Below, piece after piece: positions 51,718-61,300 of a stretch of 64,000 bases of DNA. The notes under the pieces are model-generated. The model saw nothing but the letters and a program-made list of their open reading frames with translations, was not told the DNA's origin and made no database searches. Source of the DNA: a halophilic archaeon SHRA6 (lineage in GTDB: Archaea > Halobacteriota > Halobacteria > Halobacteriales > Haloferacaceae); NCBI GenBank assembly GCA_005239175.1, contig SOPS01000004.1, forward strand, positions 434,001-498,000. The letters are read 5' to 3'. The position numbers were made by a program, and so were the translations under genes. Numbering within the stretch: position 1 is the stretch's first letter; every line of letters starts with the position of its first letter.

Positions 51718-52143
51718 TTACCGGACGACGACAACTGGAACCGGCGATCGGCGGACAACCTTTTCTGCGACGCTGCCGAGCAGAACCCTCGCTAATCCGT
51801 CGCGGCCGTGGCTGCCGATGACGATCGCGTCGTAGTCATCATCTTCGGCTCGCTTGACGATCACGCGATCGGGTCGCCCCCGACCGAGCACCGTTTCTAC
51901 CTCCCCGGCGTGATCGGCAGTCAACGCTCGAGCGGATTCAAACACTTCGTCAGCGTGTTCGCGTTCTGCTTCCTCGTCTAGGGGCTCACCCGTCATTCCC
52001 GAGAACGTGCCCAATCCACCGCTCGATCCTTCGAGCACGTGCAACACCGTGATGTCTGCGTCTGGGTATGTTTCCATGGCGTATTCGAGCGCCTGTTCGG
52101 ACTGTGCTGAACTGTCGACTGGTACCAGAATGCGCTGTGGCAT
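51718..52143 (-). CDS. Universal stress protein (UspA family)
   Basis: A 141-residue ATP-binding UspA-type protein. RILVPVDSSAQSEQALEYAM is the N-terminal strand and helix, and IVIGSHGRDGLARVLLGSVA with its G-2x-G-9x-G(S/T) ATP-binding motif precedes VVRRSPVPVVVVR at the C-terminus. The ATG at 52143 gives the normal start; an upstream one at 52170 does not. Cells commonly have several paralogues, and a role specific to this locus is not evident. Confidence 0.93.
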   Translation of the reverse strand: MPQRILVPVDSSAQSEQALEYAMETYPDADITVLHVLEGSSGGLGTFSGMTGEPLDEEAEREHADEVFESARALTADHAGEVETVLGRGRPDRVIVKRAEDDDYDAIVIGSHGRDGLARVLLGSVAEKVVRRSPVPVVVVR

Positions 52144-52298
52144 ACCTGACAGTTCGAGTGGTAGCAACATATTCTTTGGCAGCGTTCTCCGCTCGTGGGA
52201 ACCGCATATCCCGGCCTGCTACAGTTTTGTTCGACGACCGACGCCCGAGGTTCTGGGCGACGACGAGATTAAATAGCGGCTGATCGATATCGAGAGAC

Positions 52299-53342
52299 AT
52301 GAACACGATGACCGCGTGTGTCCTTGACAAGTGGGGTGGATCACTGTCTGTTGAGAGTGTTGACACACCACAGCCAGGGCCAACGGAGGTTCGGGTGGAT
52401 GTACGGGCCTGCGGCGTGACCAGAACGATCGAGAATGCGATCGGCGGTGGACTCGCGGATGATCCATCGCTGACCCCACGAATTCCAGGTCACGAGTTCG
52501 CCGGAGTGGTCGAATCGGTCGGCGAGCACGTCGAACACCTCACGCCTGGCGATCGGATCCTCGCGTACTTCTATCTCGTCTGTGGGCACTGCCCAGCCTG
52601 TCGCCGAGGCGAGTCGAATCAGTGTGAGTCATTTGGTGGCTGGTACGGCGTCAACTGCGACGGCGCATACGCCGAAACGGCGGTGATCCCCGCCGCAAAT
52701 GCATTGGCACTCCCGGATGGAGCAACCTTTGCGGAGGGTGCGATCGCAACCGACGGGCTCGCAACGCCGCTGCACGTCTGTGAGCGAACCGGCGTTGACG
52801 ATACTGACACGGTACTCATCATTGGTGCGGCCGGACGGATCGGCGTTCACCTTGCCCAGCTCGCCGAACGCCGCGGGGCTCGCGTGCTCGCAGCCGAGAT
52901 CACCGACGATCGACTCGATCACGTCGACGCAGTCACTGGCCCTGCAGTTGTGCCGATCGACGCCCGCGGCGATAACGTCGCCGAACGAGTACGCGACGCG
53001 ACAACTGGTGACGGGCCGACAGTGGTCGTGGACACAGTCGGTGATGTGGATATGTTGCGCGCTGGCTGGGAAGCGCTCGCGATCGGTGGACAGGTCGTCT
53101 CGTTGACGACACACCACGAGCGAACCTTCGATCCACCGCTGCGTGAGTTCGTCGAAAAAGAAGCCTCGATACTCGGGTCGCGATATGCGACGAAAGACGA
53201 GGTTGTCCGTGCCGCTGCGCTTTTTGCCGACGGACGGATCGATCCCGTCGTAACGGATCGCATTGGGCTCGAAGATGTACCTGCAGCCCACGATCGGATC
53301 AGACATGGCGAAAGCCACGGGATGGTAATCGTTGAACCCTAA
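52299..53342 (+). CDS. Zinc-dependent alcohol dehydrogenase (MDR family)
   Basis: A 347-residue medium-chain dehydrogenase. Catalytic zinc ligands appear as Cys38 (RACGVTRT) and His65-Glu66 (PGHEFAG), and the structural zinc by Cys95, 98, 101 and 109 (VCGHCPACRRGESNQCES). The NAD(P) fold is VLIIGAAGRIGVHLAQLAE. The position usually His after the first Cys motif (CGVCHTD) is Arg here, so the proton relay may differ. Substrate unknown; alcohol, aldehyde or cyclic oxidation product are all possible. It starts 155 bp after the UspA gene start, in divergent orientation. Confidence 0.9.
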   Translation: MNTMTACVLDKWGGSLSVESVDTPQPGPTEVRVDVRACGVTRTIENAIGGGLADDPSLTPRIPGHEFAGVVESVGEHVEHLTPGDRILAYFYLVCGHCPACRRGESNQCESFGGWYGVNCDGAYAETAVIPAANALALPDGATFAEGAIATDGLATPLHVCERTGVDDTDTVLIIGAAGRIGVHLAQLAERRGARVLAAEITDDRLDHVDAVTGPAVVPIDARGDNVAERVRDATTGDGPTVVVDTVGDVDMLRAGWEALAIGGQVVSLTTHHERTFDPPLREFVEKEASILGSRYATKDEVVRAAALFADGRIDPVVTDRIGLEDVPAAHDRIRHGESHGMVIVEP

Positions 53343-53447
53343 ATACAGTCCACCAAAGCGATTGGTGATTCTTGGCAGATCGATGTGGTAGCGGACAACG
53401 GCAAGAATGGTTCGAGAAGATTCAGCTTCAACTACACAAACGAGCGG

Positions 53448-55343
53448 TCAGTTTGGCTGGACTGGGAGCTCGATGTGGGTCGCGTACTCGGCGTTGTGGT
53501 GGACGGTGTTTCTGGCGACCTCGTACTCCCGATCGCCGTACAACGGACCGCCAGTGTTGTGGTTGACGTCGTAGCGGGGATAATTGGACGAGGAGATATC
53601 GAGCCGAATCCGATGACCCGGTTTGAAGACGTTTGCCGTCGGGTACGGCTCCATGTAGAACTCGTAAACCTCGCCGGGGTCGAGCATATCCGGCTCGTCA
53701 CGGTAGCCACGATAGCGACCGCGACTGATCGAATCACAGAGATTGACCGCAAAGCCGTTCGGGTACGCCTCACTCGGCGGGTATTCGTCGATCAGTTTTG
53801 CGGTGAAGTCGGTGTCGACTGCATCCGTCTCGCCGTAGACCCGAACACGGATCGGCCCGGTAATTTCGAGTGGTTCTGTGAGGGGTGCGGTCCGGTACAC
53901 TAACACGTCGTTTCGGTCTTCGAGCGGCCCATACGGCGGCTCGGCACCAAACGTGTCCGGACGGGTCCGCTGATCGAAGCCGCCACGACCGGTGATATCC
54001 TGGAGTTTTCGTTCACTCAACGGGTACTCGAGAATCGGCTCTTCGCGAGGTTCGTAGGTGATGTACGACGAGCAGTTGCCGCCGATCGTCGGCACTGGAT
54101 CCGTTGGGTCGAACGTGTATGTCGTCGAGGCGTCATCGTCGGTCGGCTGTTCGGTCGTGAGTTCGCCCGAACCGTGGATGTAGTACGTCCGCATCTCCGT
54201 GTCAGCAGGCGGCCACGCGGTTGCTTCGCGCCACTCGCCGCCATGGTGGAGTCGATCGCCCGATCGCGATCCGTCGCCAGTGCCCATCTGGAAGTACTGG
54301 ACGGTCGGCTGCTCGTTCCAGGTGTCTTTCCCTTTGAGATAGTGGTCGAAAAACCGCAGTCGCGTCTCTTGGTAGTCCATGAGTGCCTCCTCGCCAAACG
54401 CGAGCTCGCCAGAGTATGGCTTGTTCCAGGACGGAAGCGGGTACGTGTTCCACCCGTGAGTCCACGGGCCGACAAGCAGGAAGTGGTCGCTATCTTTCTT
54501 TTCGGCGAGACCGAGGAAGTTGTCACAGGTCGCTTTGGTGTACGAGTCGTACCACCCACCAGCGTAGACGGTCGGCACGTCAGCAGACTCCTCGTAGTAT
54601 GCCTCGAAGTTGAACCCGGGCTCTTGCCAGATATCGTCGCTCGAAGCTCCCTGCATCATGATGTCGAACGTCCACTCCTCGTATTCCGGAATGTGTCGGA
54701 GCGGCGACTGTCCAGGAAGCACTGGCCCGTTTTCGAGAATATCTCTGACGTCCACATTCGCGAGCCGTTGTTGAATATCAGGGTCTTCGAGCGCTTGCTT
54801 CGCAAACCCGCCGCCGAGCGTGTAGGCCCAACAGAGCCACCGAAGTTCAAATGCTCCGTTGTGTCTGAACGTCGCCTCTCGAGCGTTGGCCGCACCCTGA
54901 TTGACGAACATCGCTTCAAGATGTGGTGGATCTTGCGTGGCGAGCGCACTTTGGACCCACGCGCCGTAGGAGGTCCCGAACGTCCCCACCTGTCCGTCAC
55001 AGTACGGTTGTTTCGCCAGCCACTCCACGGTGTCGTAGCCGTCTTCGGGCTCGTCACGAAAGATGTAGAACTCGCCGTCACTGTCAAACCGCCCACGACA
55101 GTCCTGTATCGCAACAACGTAGCCACGCTTTGCGTACCACTCGCCGTGTCGTTCCATTCGACCACGTTTGCCGTACGGGGTGCGATCCAAGAGGACGGGC
55201 ATCGGTTCGTCGATCGGTTCGCCGGTTTCGGGATCTGCAGGTCGGTATATGTCCGTCGCCAGCGACAGGCCGTCGCGGGTTTCGATCGAAACGTTCAGTT
55301 CTGCAGCGACCGCATACGCTGGTTCCGCTGTCATCGTCCACAT
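53448..55343 (-). CDS. CocE/NonD-family hydrolase (X-Pro dipeptidyl-peptidase-like)
   Basis: A 631-residue alpha/beta hydrolase. The nucleophile elbow GTFGTSYGAWV carries Ser125; NVSIETRDGLSLATDIYRPA is the typical N-terminus; GWYDSYTKATCDNFLGL and LVGPWTHGWNTY (catalytic His region) follow, and the C-terminal jelly-roll has HRIRLDISSSNYPRYDVNHN. Relatives cleave cocaine-type esters, beta-lactam side chains or X-Pro peptides. A start at 55334 is equally possible: the upstream TATA-like ATACACTCTT lies between the optimal distances. It sits between the dehydrogenase and the permease on the opposite strand. Confidence 0.9.
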   Translation of the reverse strand: MWTMTAEPAYAVAAELNVSIETRDGLSLATDIYRPADPETGEPIDEPMPVLLDRTPYGKRGRMERHGEWYAKRGYVVAIQDCRGRFDSDGEFYIFRDEPEDGYDTVEWLAKQPYCDGQVGTFGTSYGAWVQSALATQDPPHLEAMFVNQGAANAREATFRHNGAFELRWLCWAYTLGGGFAKQALEDPDIQQRLANVDVRDILENGPVLPGQSPLRHIPEYEEWTFDIMMQGASSDDIWQEPGFNFEAYYEESADVPTVYAGGWYDSYTKATCDNFLGLAEKKDSDHFLLVGPWTHGWNTYPLPSWNKPYSGELAFGEEALMDYQETRLRFFDHYLKGKDTWNEQPTVQYFQMGTGDGSRSGDRLHHGGEWREATAWPPADTEMRTYYIHGSGELTTEQPTDDDASTTYTFDPTDPVPTIGGNCSSYITYEPREEPILEYPLSERKLQDITGRGGFDQRTRPDTFGAEPPYGPLEDRNDVLVYRTAPLTEPLEITGPIRVRVYGETDAVDTDFTAKLIDEYPPSEAYPNGFAVNLCDSISRGRYRGYRDEPDMLDPGEVYEFYMEPYPTANVFKPGHRIRLDISSSNYPRYDVNHNTGGPLYGDREYEVARNTVHHNAEYATHIELPVQPN

Positions 55344-55500
55344 ACAGTCGGGGCGTTCTCAAGAGTGTATCCCCTCTGCGCGAATCGATCGTGATCAATC
55401 ACGACTGAAAATGCCGGTACATTTATCAATACTTAGCATAATTGTGGCACATATCTGTGTGAGTGTGAACAGCTTGCATGGGCAGCGACAACACTAATAT

Positions 55501-57072
55501 ATGACAAACGAAGATACCGCAAAAACTGAATTACAAACGGACGGAGGCACGTCCGTTCGTGAGGAGGCATCGTTCGTCGAGTACGGCATTGAGGACAAAC
55601 CACCGATAGGAACGTCGATCTTTCTTGGCATTCAACACTACCTGACGATGATCGGGGCGACTGTCGCGATCCCGCTTATTCTCGCGGGCGCGATGGGGAT
55701 GCCGGCCGCCGAAACCGCAAAGTTGGTTGGGACGTTCTTTGTCGTCTCCGGAATCGCGACGCTGCTGCAGACCACCGCAGGGAATCGGTATCCGATCGTA
55801 CAGGGCGGGACGTTTGCACTACTCGCTCCGGCGCTTGCGATTATCGGGGCCCTCGGCGCACAGGAGGTTGGCTGGCAGGTAACGATCCTTGAGCTTCAGG
55901 GTGCGATTATCGCGTCGACGCTCGTGCAGGTATTCCTCGGGTATTCGGGGCTCGTCGGGAAGGTCAAAAAGTACCTCTCGCCGGTCGTAATTGCCCCAGT
56001 CATTGTGCTGATTGGGTTGTCGTTGATTGGTGTCCAAGACGTCACGCGGCCGGATCAAAACTGGTGGCTACTCGGCTTCACGTTGCTGTTGATCGTCCTG
56101 TTCTCACAGTACCTCGACCAGTACAGTCGTTACGCAAAGCTGTTTCCTGTCCTTCTTGGAGTCGCCATCGCGTGGATTACTGCCGCAGTGCTGTCGGTGA
56201 CTGGAATCTATACATCTGACACGCTTGGATACGTTGACCTCGGAGCGATCGGCGATGCATCACTCATTCAGGTTATTACGCCGCTACAGTGGGGGATGCC
56301 TGAATTTACCCTCGCGTTCATCATCGGAATGTTTGCTGGCGTCTTGGCATCGATGATCGAGAGCATTGGCGATTACTTCGCCGTGGCTCGGATCGCCGGC
56401 GTCGCAGCTCCGAGCGAAAAGCGAATCAACCACGGTATCGGCATGGAGGGAGTCGGCGGCGTGATTGCCGGAATTATGGGGACTGGAAACGGGACCACCT
56501 CCTACGGTGAGAACATCGGGGCAATCGGAATTACTGGCGTTGCCTCGCGGTACGTGGTTCAGATCGGCGCAATTGTCATGTTGATCGTCGGCTTTATTGG
56601 GCCGTTTGGCGCGCTTATTACGACTATTCCGACGCCGATCGTCGGCGCGTTGTACATTTCGATGTTCGGGCAGATTGCAGCGGTCGGGCTCTCGAATCTG
56701 AAGTACGTCGATCTCGATCAGTCGAGAAACGTCTTCATCATCGGGCTGTCGCTGTTCCTGGGGCTTGCAGTCCCTGAATACATGGCGAACGTCGGCAGCG
56801 CGGCTGATTTCCAGGCAATTACGTCGGGTGCCGCGGTAATTGGGCCCGTGCTTGGTCAAAAGATCGTCTCAGATACGATCTTCGTCATTGGATCGACCAC
56901 CATGGCTGTTGGTGGGCTCGTCGCGTTCATTCTGGATAACACTGTCTCGGGGACCCGCGAAGGGCGTGGGCTCACCGACTGGGAGGAACTCTCCGAAGAC
57001 GAGACGGAGTTCGTAACCCTCTTTGAGAGCATGCGTGGCTCTGACGGCGCGAGCCCTGAGAAAGCAGACTGA
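55501..57072 (+). CDS. NCS2 uracil/xanthine permease
   Basis: A 523-residue nucleobase:cation symporter-2 protein with about 14 membrane spans. FLGIQHYLTMIGATVAIPLI is the family opening, YPIVQGGTFALLAPAL the substrate-loop region, and GIGMEGVGGVIAGIMGTGNG with TTSYGENIGAIGITGV is the conserved segment that binds the base. The motif is closer to uracil/xanthine carriers than to ascorbate ones. It is the likely entry point for the purine or pyrimidine handled by the molybdenum hydroxylase and amidohydrolase. Confidence 0.92.
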   Translation: MTNEDTAKTELQTDGGTSVREEASFVEYGIEDKPPIGTSIFLGIQHYLTMIGATVAIPLILAGAMGMPAAETAKLVGTFFVVSGIATLLQTTAGNRYPIVQGGTFALLAPALAIIGALGAQEVGWQVTILELQGAIIASTLVQVFLGYSGLVGKVKKYLSPVVIAPVIVLIGLSLIGVQDVTRPDQNWWLLGFTLLLIVLFSQYLDQYSRYAKLFPVLLGVAIAWITAAVLSVTGIYTSDTLGYVDLGAIGDASLIQVITPLQWGMPEFTLAFIIGMFAGVLASMIESIGDYFAVARIAGVAAPSEKRINHGIGMEGVGGVIAGIMGTGNGTTSYGENIGAIGITGVASRYVVQIGAIVMLIVGFIGPFGALITTIPTPIVGALYISMFGQIAAVGLSNLKYVDLDQSRNVFIIGLSLFLGLAVPEYMANVGSAADFQAITSGAAVIGPVLGQKIVSDTIFVIGSTTMAVGGLVAFILDNTVSGTREGRGLTDWEELSEDETEFVTLFESMRGSDGASPEKAD

Positions 57073-57141
57073 TTGCCAGTCGGGACTGTTTTTGTTTTTT
57101 GGCTGGGAAACGTTGAATAGCCACGGGGAATACTCACACCC

Positions 57142-57588
57142 ATGGACAAACCCGCGTTCGATCGCGACCCCGGTGAGCGGGTTCGGTACACTGGCGAGTT
57201 GCGGCCGGGAGGAGCGATCACAGTTACGGACAGTCGGGTACTCGTAGCGTCGAACGAGGAAACGGTGAGCGTGCCGTACACCAACGTCCAGGAGATCAAC
57301 AACGAGTCGTTCGACTGGTTTCTCGCCGTTCTCAGCGGCGCGTTAGCCCTATTCGGTGTGTACTCATTGACGGAGAACCCGTTGTTAGCAGTCGTGTTCA
57401 TTCTCGGAGGACTGTGGAGCATTCGGCGAACGTACCGTCATCGCGATCGCGTTCGAATTCACACGCACACCCAGCCAAAGCCGATCGAGGTATTTCCACA
57501 CGATGTTGAGGCGCTATACGCTGAACTCGATCCAGCGATCGAACGGGTCCGTGCTCGTACGGCCGATCATCTCGAGCAGGCAGGGTGA
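57142..57588 (+). CDS. Small membrane protein with PH-like N-terminal domain
   Basis: A 148-residue protein. Residues 1-50 form a beta-rich part (ELRPGGAITVTDSRVLVASN) resembling bacterial PH domains, residues 58-90 two adjacent hydrophobic segments (FDWFLAVLSGALALFGVYSL), and the rest an acidic tail that would lie in the cytoplasm (HTQPKPIEVFPHDVEALYAE). Such proteins are found in many haloarchaea; their function is unknown. It starts 69 bp after the permease stop on the same strand. Confidence 0.7.
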   Translation: MDKPAFDRDPGERVRYTGELRPGGAITVTDSRVLVASNEETVSVPYTNVQEINNESFDWFLAVLSGALALFGVYSLTENPLLAVVFILGGLWSIRRTYRHRDRVRIHTHTQPKPIEVFPHDVEALYAELDPAIERVRARTADHLEQAG

Positions 57589-57647
57589 TAGAGTTCGTCC
57601 CGGTCTGCCCGGAACGCTTTTGACTGCCCGAGGGGACTACGTATCAT

Positions 57648-58868
57648 ATGACAGACGGGAGCCGCATTCTCGAGGATATCACTGTCGTCGATCTGACGAC
57701 GTTCGTCACCGGGGGGTTCTGTTCGCTGATGCTCGCGAACCAGGGAGCGGACGTGATCAAAGTCGAACGTCCAGGGGTCGGCGACGACAACCGTCACTCG
57801 GGGCCGCCGTTTCTCAACGGTGAGTCTCCGTACTTTTGGACCGTCAACTACGACAAACGCAGCGTCGAATTGAACCTCAAACACGAGGCTGGTCGACAGG
57901 CACTGTACGACCTCGTCGCCGAGGCGGACGTGTTCATTCAGAACTACCGGCCGGGGACCGCTGCAAAACTGGATGTCGACGAGGAGGCGATCCGATCGCA
58001 CAATGAGGATATCATCTACTGTGCGATCTCGGCGTTCGGCCAGACTGGACCCTGGCAGCACCGTCCCGGATACGACCTGATGATCCAGGGAATGAGCGGA
58101 ATAATGAGCGTAACGGGCGGAGAAGACGGTCGTCCAGTCAAGGTCGGCGTTCCGATGACGGACCTCATCACTGCGATGTGGGCGGCGTTCGGGATCTCGA
58201 ACGCGCTGTATCGCCGCGAACGGACCGGCGAGGGCGAGTACATCGACCTCGGGATGCTCGAATCGGTCCTCCCGTGGCTCACAAAACAGGCCGGAAAGGT
58301 CTTTGCCGGCGAAGAGCCCGAACCGATGGGAACGAAGGATCCAGTCCTCGCGCCGTATCAGACGTTCGAAACCGCTGACGGCTATCTGAACGTGGCCTGT
58401 CTCAACCAGAAGCTCTGGGGCGGGCTCTGTGAGGCGATCGATCGCCCTGACCTCGCGTCAGATCCGCGTTTCGAAACCAATGCCGATCGCGTCGAACACA
58501 TGGACGAACTCGAGGCGGAACTCGAAGCGACGTTTACACAGTTAACGACCGACGAGTGGATGACCCTGTTGGTGGAGGAGGCGGGAATCCCCGCCGGACC
58601 TGTGCTCGACGTCGAAGATGCACTATACAACGAACAGACCGACGCCAGAGGGGCAACGGACACCGTGTCGCACCCGGAGTGGGGTGACGTGCCGGTGATC
58701 GAACACCCACTGCACTACGGCCGTTCGAAAAGCGGCTTCCGATCGCCACCGCCAGCGCTCGGCGAACACACTCGATCGGTACTCGCAGAGGTTGGATACG
58801 CTCCGGAAGAACTCGATCGGCTCGAGGCTGATGGGGCGATCGGGAGTGAACCGGATGTAGATACCTGA
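57648..58868 (+). CDS. CaiB/BaiF family CoA transferase (class III)
   Basis: A 406-residue class III CoA transferase, moving CoA between carboxylic acids. The nucleophile Asp172 is in GVPMTDLITAMWAAFG; the N-terminal Rossmann part starts VDLTTFVTGGFCSLMLANQG and GADVIKVERPG, and VEKPGYDLMIQG-like GYDLMIQGMSGIMSVTGG is the glycine loop. The C-terminal part (AGIPAGPVLDVEDALYNEQT) is normal. A TATA-like CTTTTGAC lies about 28 bp upstream. It could activate the acid made by the preceding pathway; substrate not determinable. Confidence 0.93.
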   Translation: MTDGSRILEDITVVDLTTFVTGGFCSLMLANQGADVIKVERPGVGDDNRHSGPPFLNGESPYFWTVNYDKRSVELNLKHEAGRQALYDLVAEADVFIQNYRPGTAAKLDVDEEAIRSHNEDIIYCAISAFGQTGPWQHRPGYDLMIQGMSGIMSVTGGEDGRPVKVGVPMTDLITAMWAAFGISNALYRRERTGEGEYIDLGMLESVLPWLTKQAGKVFAGEEPEPMGTKDPVLAPYQTFETADGYLNVACLNQKLWGGLCEAIDRPDLASDPRFETNADRVEHMDELEAELEATFTQLTTDEWMTLLVEEAGIPAGPVLDVEDALYNEQTDARGATDTVSHPEWGDVPVIEHPLHYGRSKSGFRSPPPALGEHTRSVLAEVGYAPEELDRLEADGAIGSEPDVDT

Positions 58869-59259
58869 GTAGAAATGTATTAGATAGTATAGTATTTTTA
58901 TTGTACAAATAATCGTATATTTGCAAATAACTCGACTCGAACCCAATTTCGAACCATAACGGCCGAAATTGACGATCAAAATCGAGTTAAATAATTGGTT
59001 TCAGGTACATACAGTGAGTAATTTCCGGGGAAGCTACTAGTGTTGCAGATCTTTGAATGCAAAATTAAAATACACTTGGTAAATTCCGAAGCCTGCTGGG
59101 AGACAACGCTAATTAACAGGGGCACGTTTCTCTAGTATCTAGTTCATTGTATCAATCAAAATTATATCCTATGAAATTGGTAATATTGTGGTAATCACGA
59201 TCGGTTAGTGACGATCGTCTGAAAGAGCGTTTATTTATGTCGGGGGCGAACCGTCAAAT
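58869..59259. other. AT-rich gap without gene
   Basis: About 390 bp, AT-rich at both ends. No ORF with haloarchaeal composition is seen. The last 60 bp should contain the promoter of the following gene. Confidence 0.4.
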
Positions 59260-59823
59260 ATGGTACTCAAAGAGTCCGAGTCCGAACTCGACCGCGGCGA
59301 TGTCGCGCCAGATTTCGATCTCCGCGGAACCGACGGTGAACAGTACTCGTTGGCCTCGTTCGACGACTACGAGGCGTTGCTTGTCGTTTTTACGTGCAAT
59401 CACTGTCCGTACGCGAAGGCGAAGTTCGACCTCCTCAACGAGGTAGCCGCGGAGTACGACGACGCAGCAGTTGTCGGGATCAACCCCAACGCAAACGAGG
59501 AGTATCCCGAAGACAACTACGATCGAATGGTCGAACTCGTCGAAGATGGGACGATCGACTACGACGCGTACCTCTATGACGAGACACAGTCAGTCGCGGC
59601 CGAGTACGGTGCGGTGTGTACTCCAGATCCATTCCTCTTCGAACAGTCCGACGGCGAGTGGACGCTTGCCTACCACGGCCGGCTTGACGACGCACTCAGC
59701 CCTGACGAAGAGGCCTCGGAGTACTACATCCGCGACGCGATCGATGCCGTTCTGGCTGGAGAGCCAGTCGAACACCCTGATCGACCCTCCCAAGGCTGTT
59801 CGATCAAGTGGACTGACGAGTGA
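59260..59823 (+). CDS. Thioredoxin-fold peroxiredoxin/AhpC-like protein
   Basis: A 187-residue redox protein. FDLRGTDGEQYSLASFDDYE precedes the active site VVFTCNHCPYAKAKF, with Cys46 and Cys49 in a CxxC. The segment VVGINPNANEEYPEDNYDRM and CTPDPFLFEQ (cis-Pro loop) are typical of the thiol-disulfide/AhpC-TSA group. A further Cys in SQGCSIKW near the C-terminus is conserved in this family. It probably reduces peroxides or disulfides in the cytoplasm; no signal peptide is seen. Confidence 0.88.
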   Translation: MVLKESESELDRGDVAPDFDLRGTDGEQYSLASFDDYEALLVVFTCNHCPYAKAKFDLLNEVAAEYDDAAVVGINPNANEEYPEDNYDRMVELVEDGTIDYDAYLYDETQSVAAEYGAVCTPDPFLFEQSDGEWTLAYHGRLDDALSPDEEASEYYIRDAIDAVLAGEPVEHPDRPSQGCSIKWTDE

Positions 59824-59854
59824 GCAGGGAGCTGACTGTCGCCCACTCGTGACA

Positions 59855-60286
59855 CTATGCGCCGGCGCGTTCCAGCGCCGTCGTTGCGTTTGCGACTGCC
59901 TTCTCGTGTTTTGCGGGGTAGGCTTCGACCTTCGCTCGGAGCGTGATCCCCTCACCGAGTTCGATCGAATCCGAGAACGCCTGTTGTTTGTCGAGCCGCA
60001 AAAAGAACGAACAGTTGTCGTCGATCCGCTCGTCCAGCTCTTCGATGATCGTGTCGATGTTCGAGAGTTCGCTGAGCCGGTCCAACACGTGTCGCATCTC
60101 GTCAGCCCGTTCGACCCGCGCAGACAGGATCACGATTCGATCGCCGTGGTGGCCGGTGTTTTCGACGCGATCGATCGCAAACTCCTCGGGTAACAAGTTT
60201 CTGAGCGCAGCCTCTACGCGCTTTTCATCCTCTGTCGCATAACAGAAGGTCCGCAGATCAATGTAGTGAAAGGGTACACTCGCCAT
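59855..60286 (-). CDS. RNA-binding, exosome-associated protein (COG1325 type)
   Basis: A 143-residue protein matching the archaeal family of predicted exosome subunits. Pattern: FHYIDLRTFCYATEDEKRVE, LPEEFAIDRVENTGHHGDRI, FFLRLDKQQAFSDSIELGEG and RAKVEAYPAKHEKAV. The ATG at 60286 gives the standard start. These proteins are conserved in euryarchaea and are inferred to bind RNA; direct evidence is limited. A KOW-like gene lies 51 bp upstream on the same strand. Confidence 0.88.
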   Translation of the reverse strand: MASVPFHYIDLRTFCYATEDEKRVEAALRNLLPEEFAIDRVENTGHHGDRIVILSARVERADEMRHVLDRLSELSNIDTIIEELDERIDDNCSFFLRLDKQQAFSDSIELGEGITLRAKVEAYPAKHEKAVANATTALERAGA

Positions 60287-60337
60287 GCTGGGAGAAACGA
60301 GCGGCGCAGGCAAAAACGGCGCGATCGAACCGAAAGA

Positions 60338-60571
60338 TTACGCGTCGTCTTCGGCTTCAGTATCAGCGTCCTCGGCTTCGGCGTCGTCAACGTCCTCCGC
60401 GGGGGTCAATGAATCTCCGGGGATTCCAGCCTCCTGGCCGTCTTCGAAGCTAATCGTGTACGTAGCGTCGCCGAACATCGTCTCGACGACCTGAGTAATC
60501 GTGCCAGTCTCGCCGTCGTATTCGCTGTGTTTGTCCGAGAGCACGACTTTGTCGTCTTTTTCGAAGCTCAT
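60338..60571 (-). CDS. Small acidic KOW/SH3-like protein
   Basis: A 77-residue protein. The first 55 residues (DDKVVLSDKHSEYDGETGTI and TYTISFEDGQEAGIPGDSL) have the small beta-barrel pattern with a conserved GETGTI turn typical of KOW-like or SH3-like domains that bind RNA, DNA or protein. The last 20 are almost all Asp, Glu and Ala, a low-complexity halophilic tail. Located before the exosome-associated gene, with which it may be cotranscribed. Confidence 0.75.
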   Translation of the reverse strand: MSFEKDDKVVLSDKHSEYDGETGTITQVVETMFGDATYTISFEDGQEAGIPGDSLTPAEDVDDAEAEDADTEAEDDA

Positions 60572-60724
60572 ACCCGACGTTGGCGAAGCGACGCTAAAAG
60601 GGCCGTGGATTCGATCGAGCTGTCAGCGAAGCCTTTTGTAGCGTTCGAGTGAACGATGATACTAACAGTGTCTGCGGCGTGCTTGAACCGATCACTTTGC
60701 CGGCAGACACACCCACTCGCGACA

Positions 60725-61291
60725 ATGACGACGGTAAACGACCTGTGGTTCCTCGCCGACCGCGCCGCCCAACGGGCCGAACAGCGGTATCACCGTCTGC
60801 GTCGTGAGTATGGCGAGTATCATACCTCCGAACGAGTCGACACGGTACCACGCCGACGATTTCGGACGCTCGCAACGCGGATCGTTGACTCGGGTGCGCC
60901 CTACGGCGCACACACCATCGTCACACCCAGCGACGACCGATCGGTCCTGCTCGTGAGACACGATGGCGTCGACAAGTGGGTGCTTCCCGGTGGCGGTGTC
61001 CAAAGCGACGAGACATACAAACACGCCGCGGTTCGTGAACTGCATGAGGAGGCAGGAATCGACGCACAGTACGAGGGACTTGCCTCACTCACCCGCGTGC
61101 GAATTCGCTCTGGGGACTACAATACGTGGGGAATCCTCCCGGTGTTCGAAGCGCAGACAGACGCGACAGCGCTCTCGGTTGCGGACCCGGACGACGAGAT
61201 CTCCGATGCCCAGTGGTTTCGGCCAGACTCACTTCCGGAGGATACACGCGATCGAGCCCAGCTCAAACGACTTCTCGATCGGACCTGCTAA
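60725..61291 (+). CDS. Nudix hydrolase
   Basis: A 188-residue Nudix enzyme. The Nudix box GGVQSDETYKHAAVRELHEE continues AGI and matches GX5EX7REUXEEXGU. An N-terminal helical extension of about 55 residues (NDLWFLADRAAQRAEQRYHR) precedes the core, as in haloarchaeal members of unknown substrate. The ATG at 60725 gives this length. It likely hydrolyses a nucleoside diphosphate linked to some other group. The gene ends just before a 23-bp repeat array. Confidence 0.92.
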   Translation: MTTVNDLWFLADRAAQRAEQRYHRLRREYGEYHTSERVDTVPRRRFRTLATRIVDSGAPYGAHTIVTPSDDRSVLLVRHDGVDKWVLPGGGVQSDETYKHAAVRELHEEAGIDAQYEGLASLTRVRIRSGDYNTWGILPVFEAQTDATALSVADPDDEISDAQWFRPDSLPEDTRDRAQLKRLLDRTC

Positions 61292-61300
61292 CAAGTGGGC

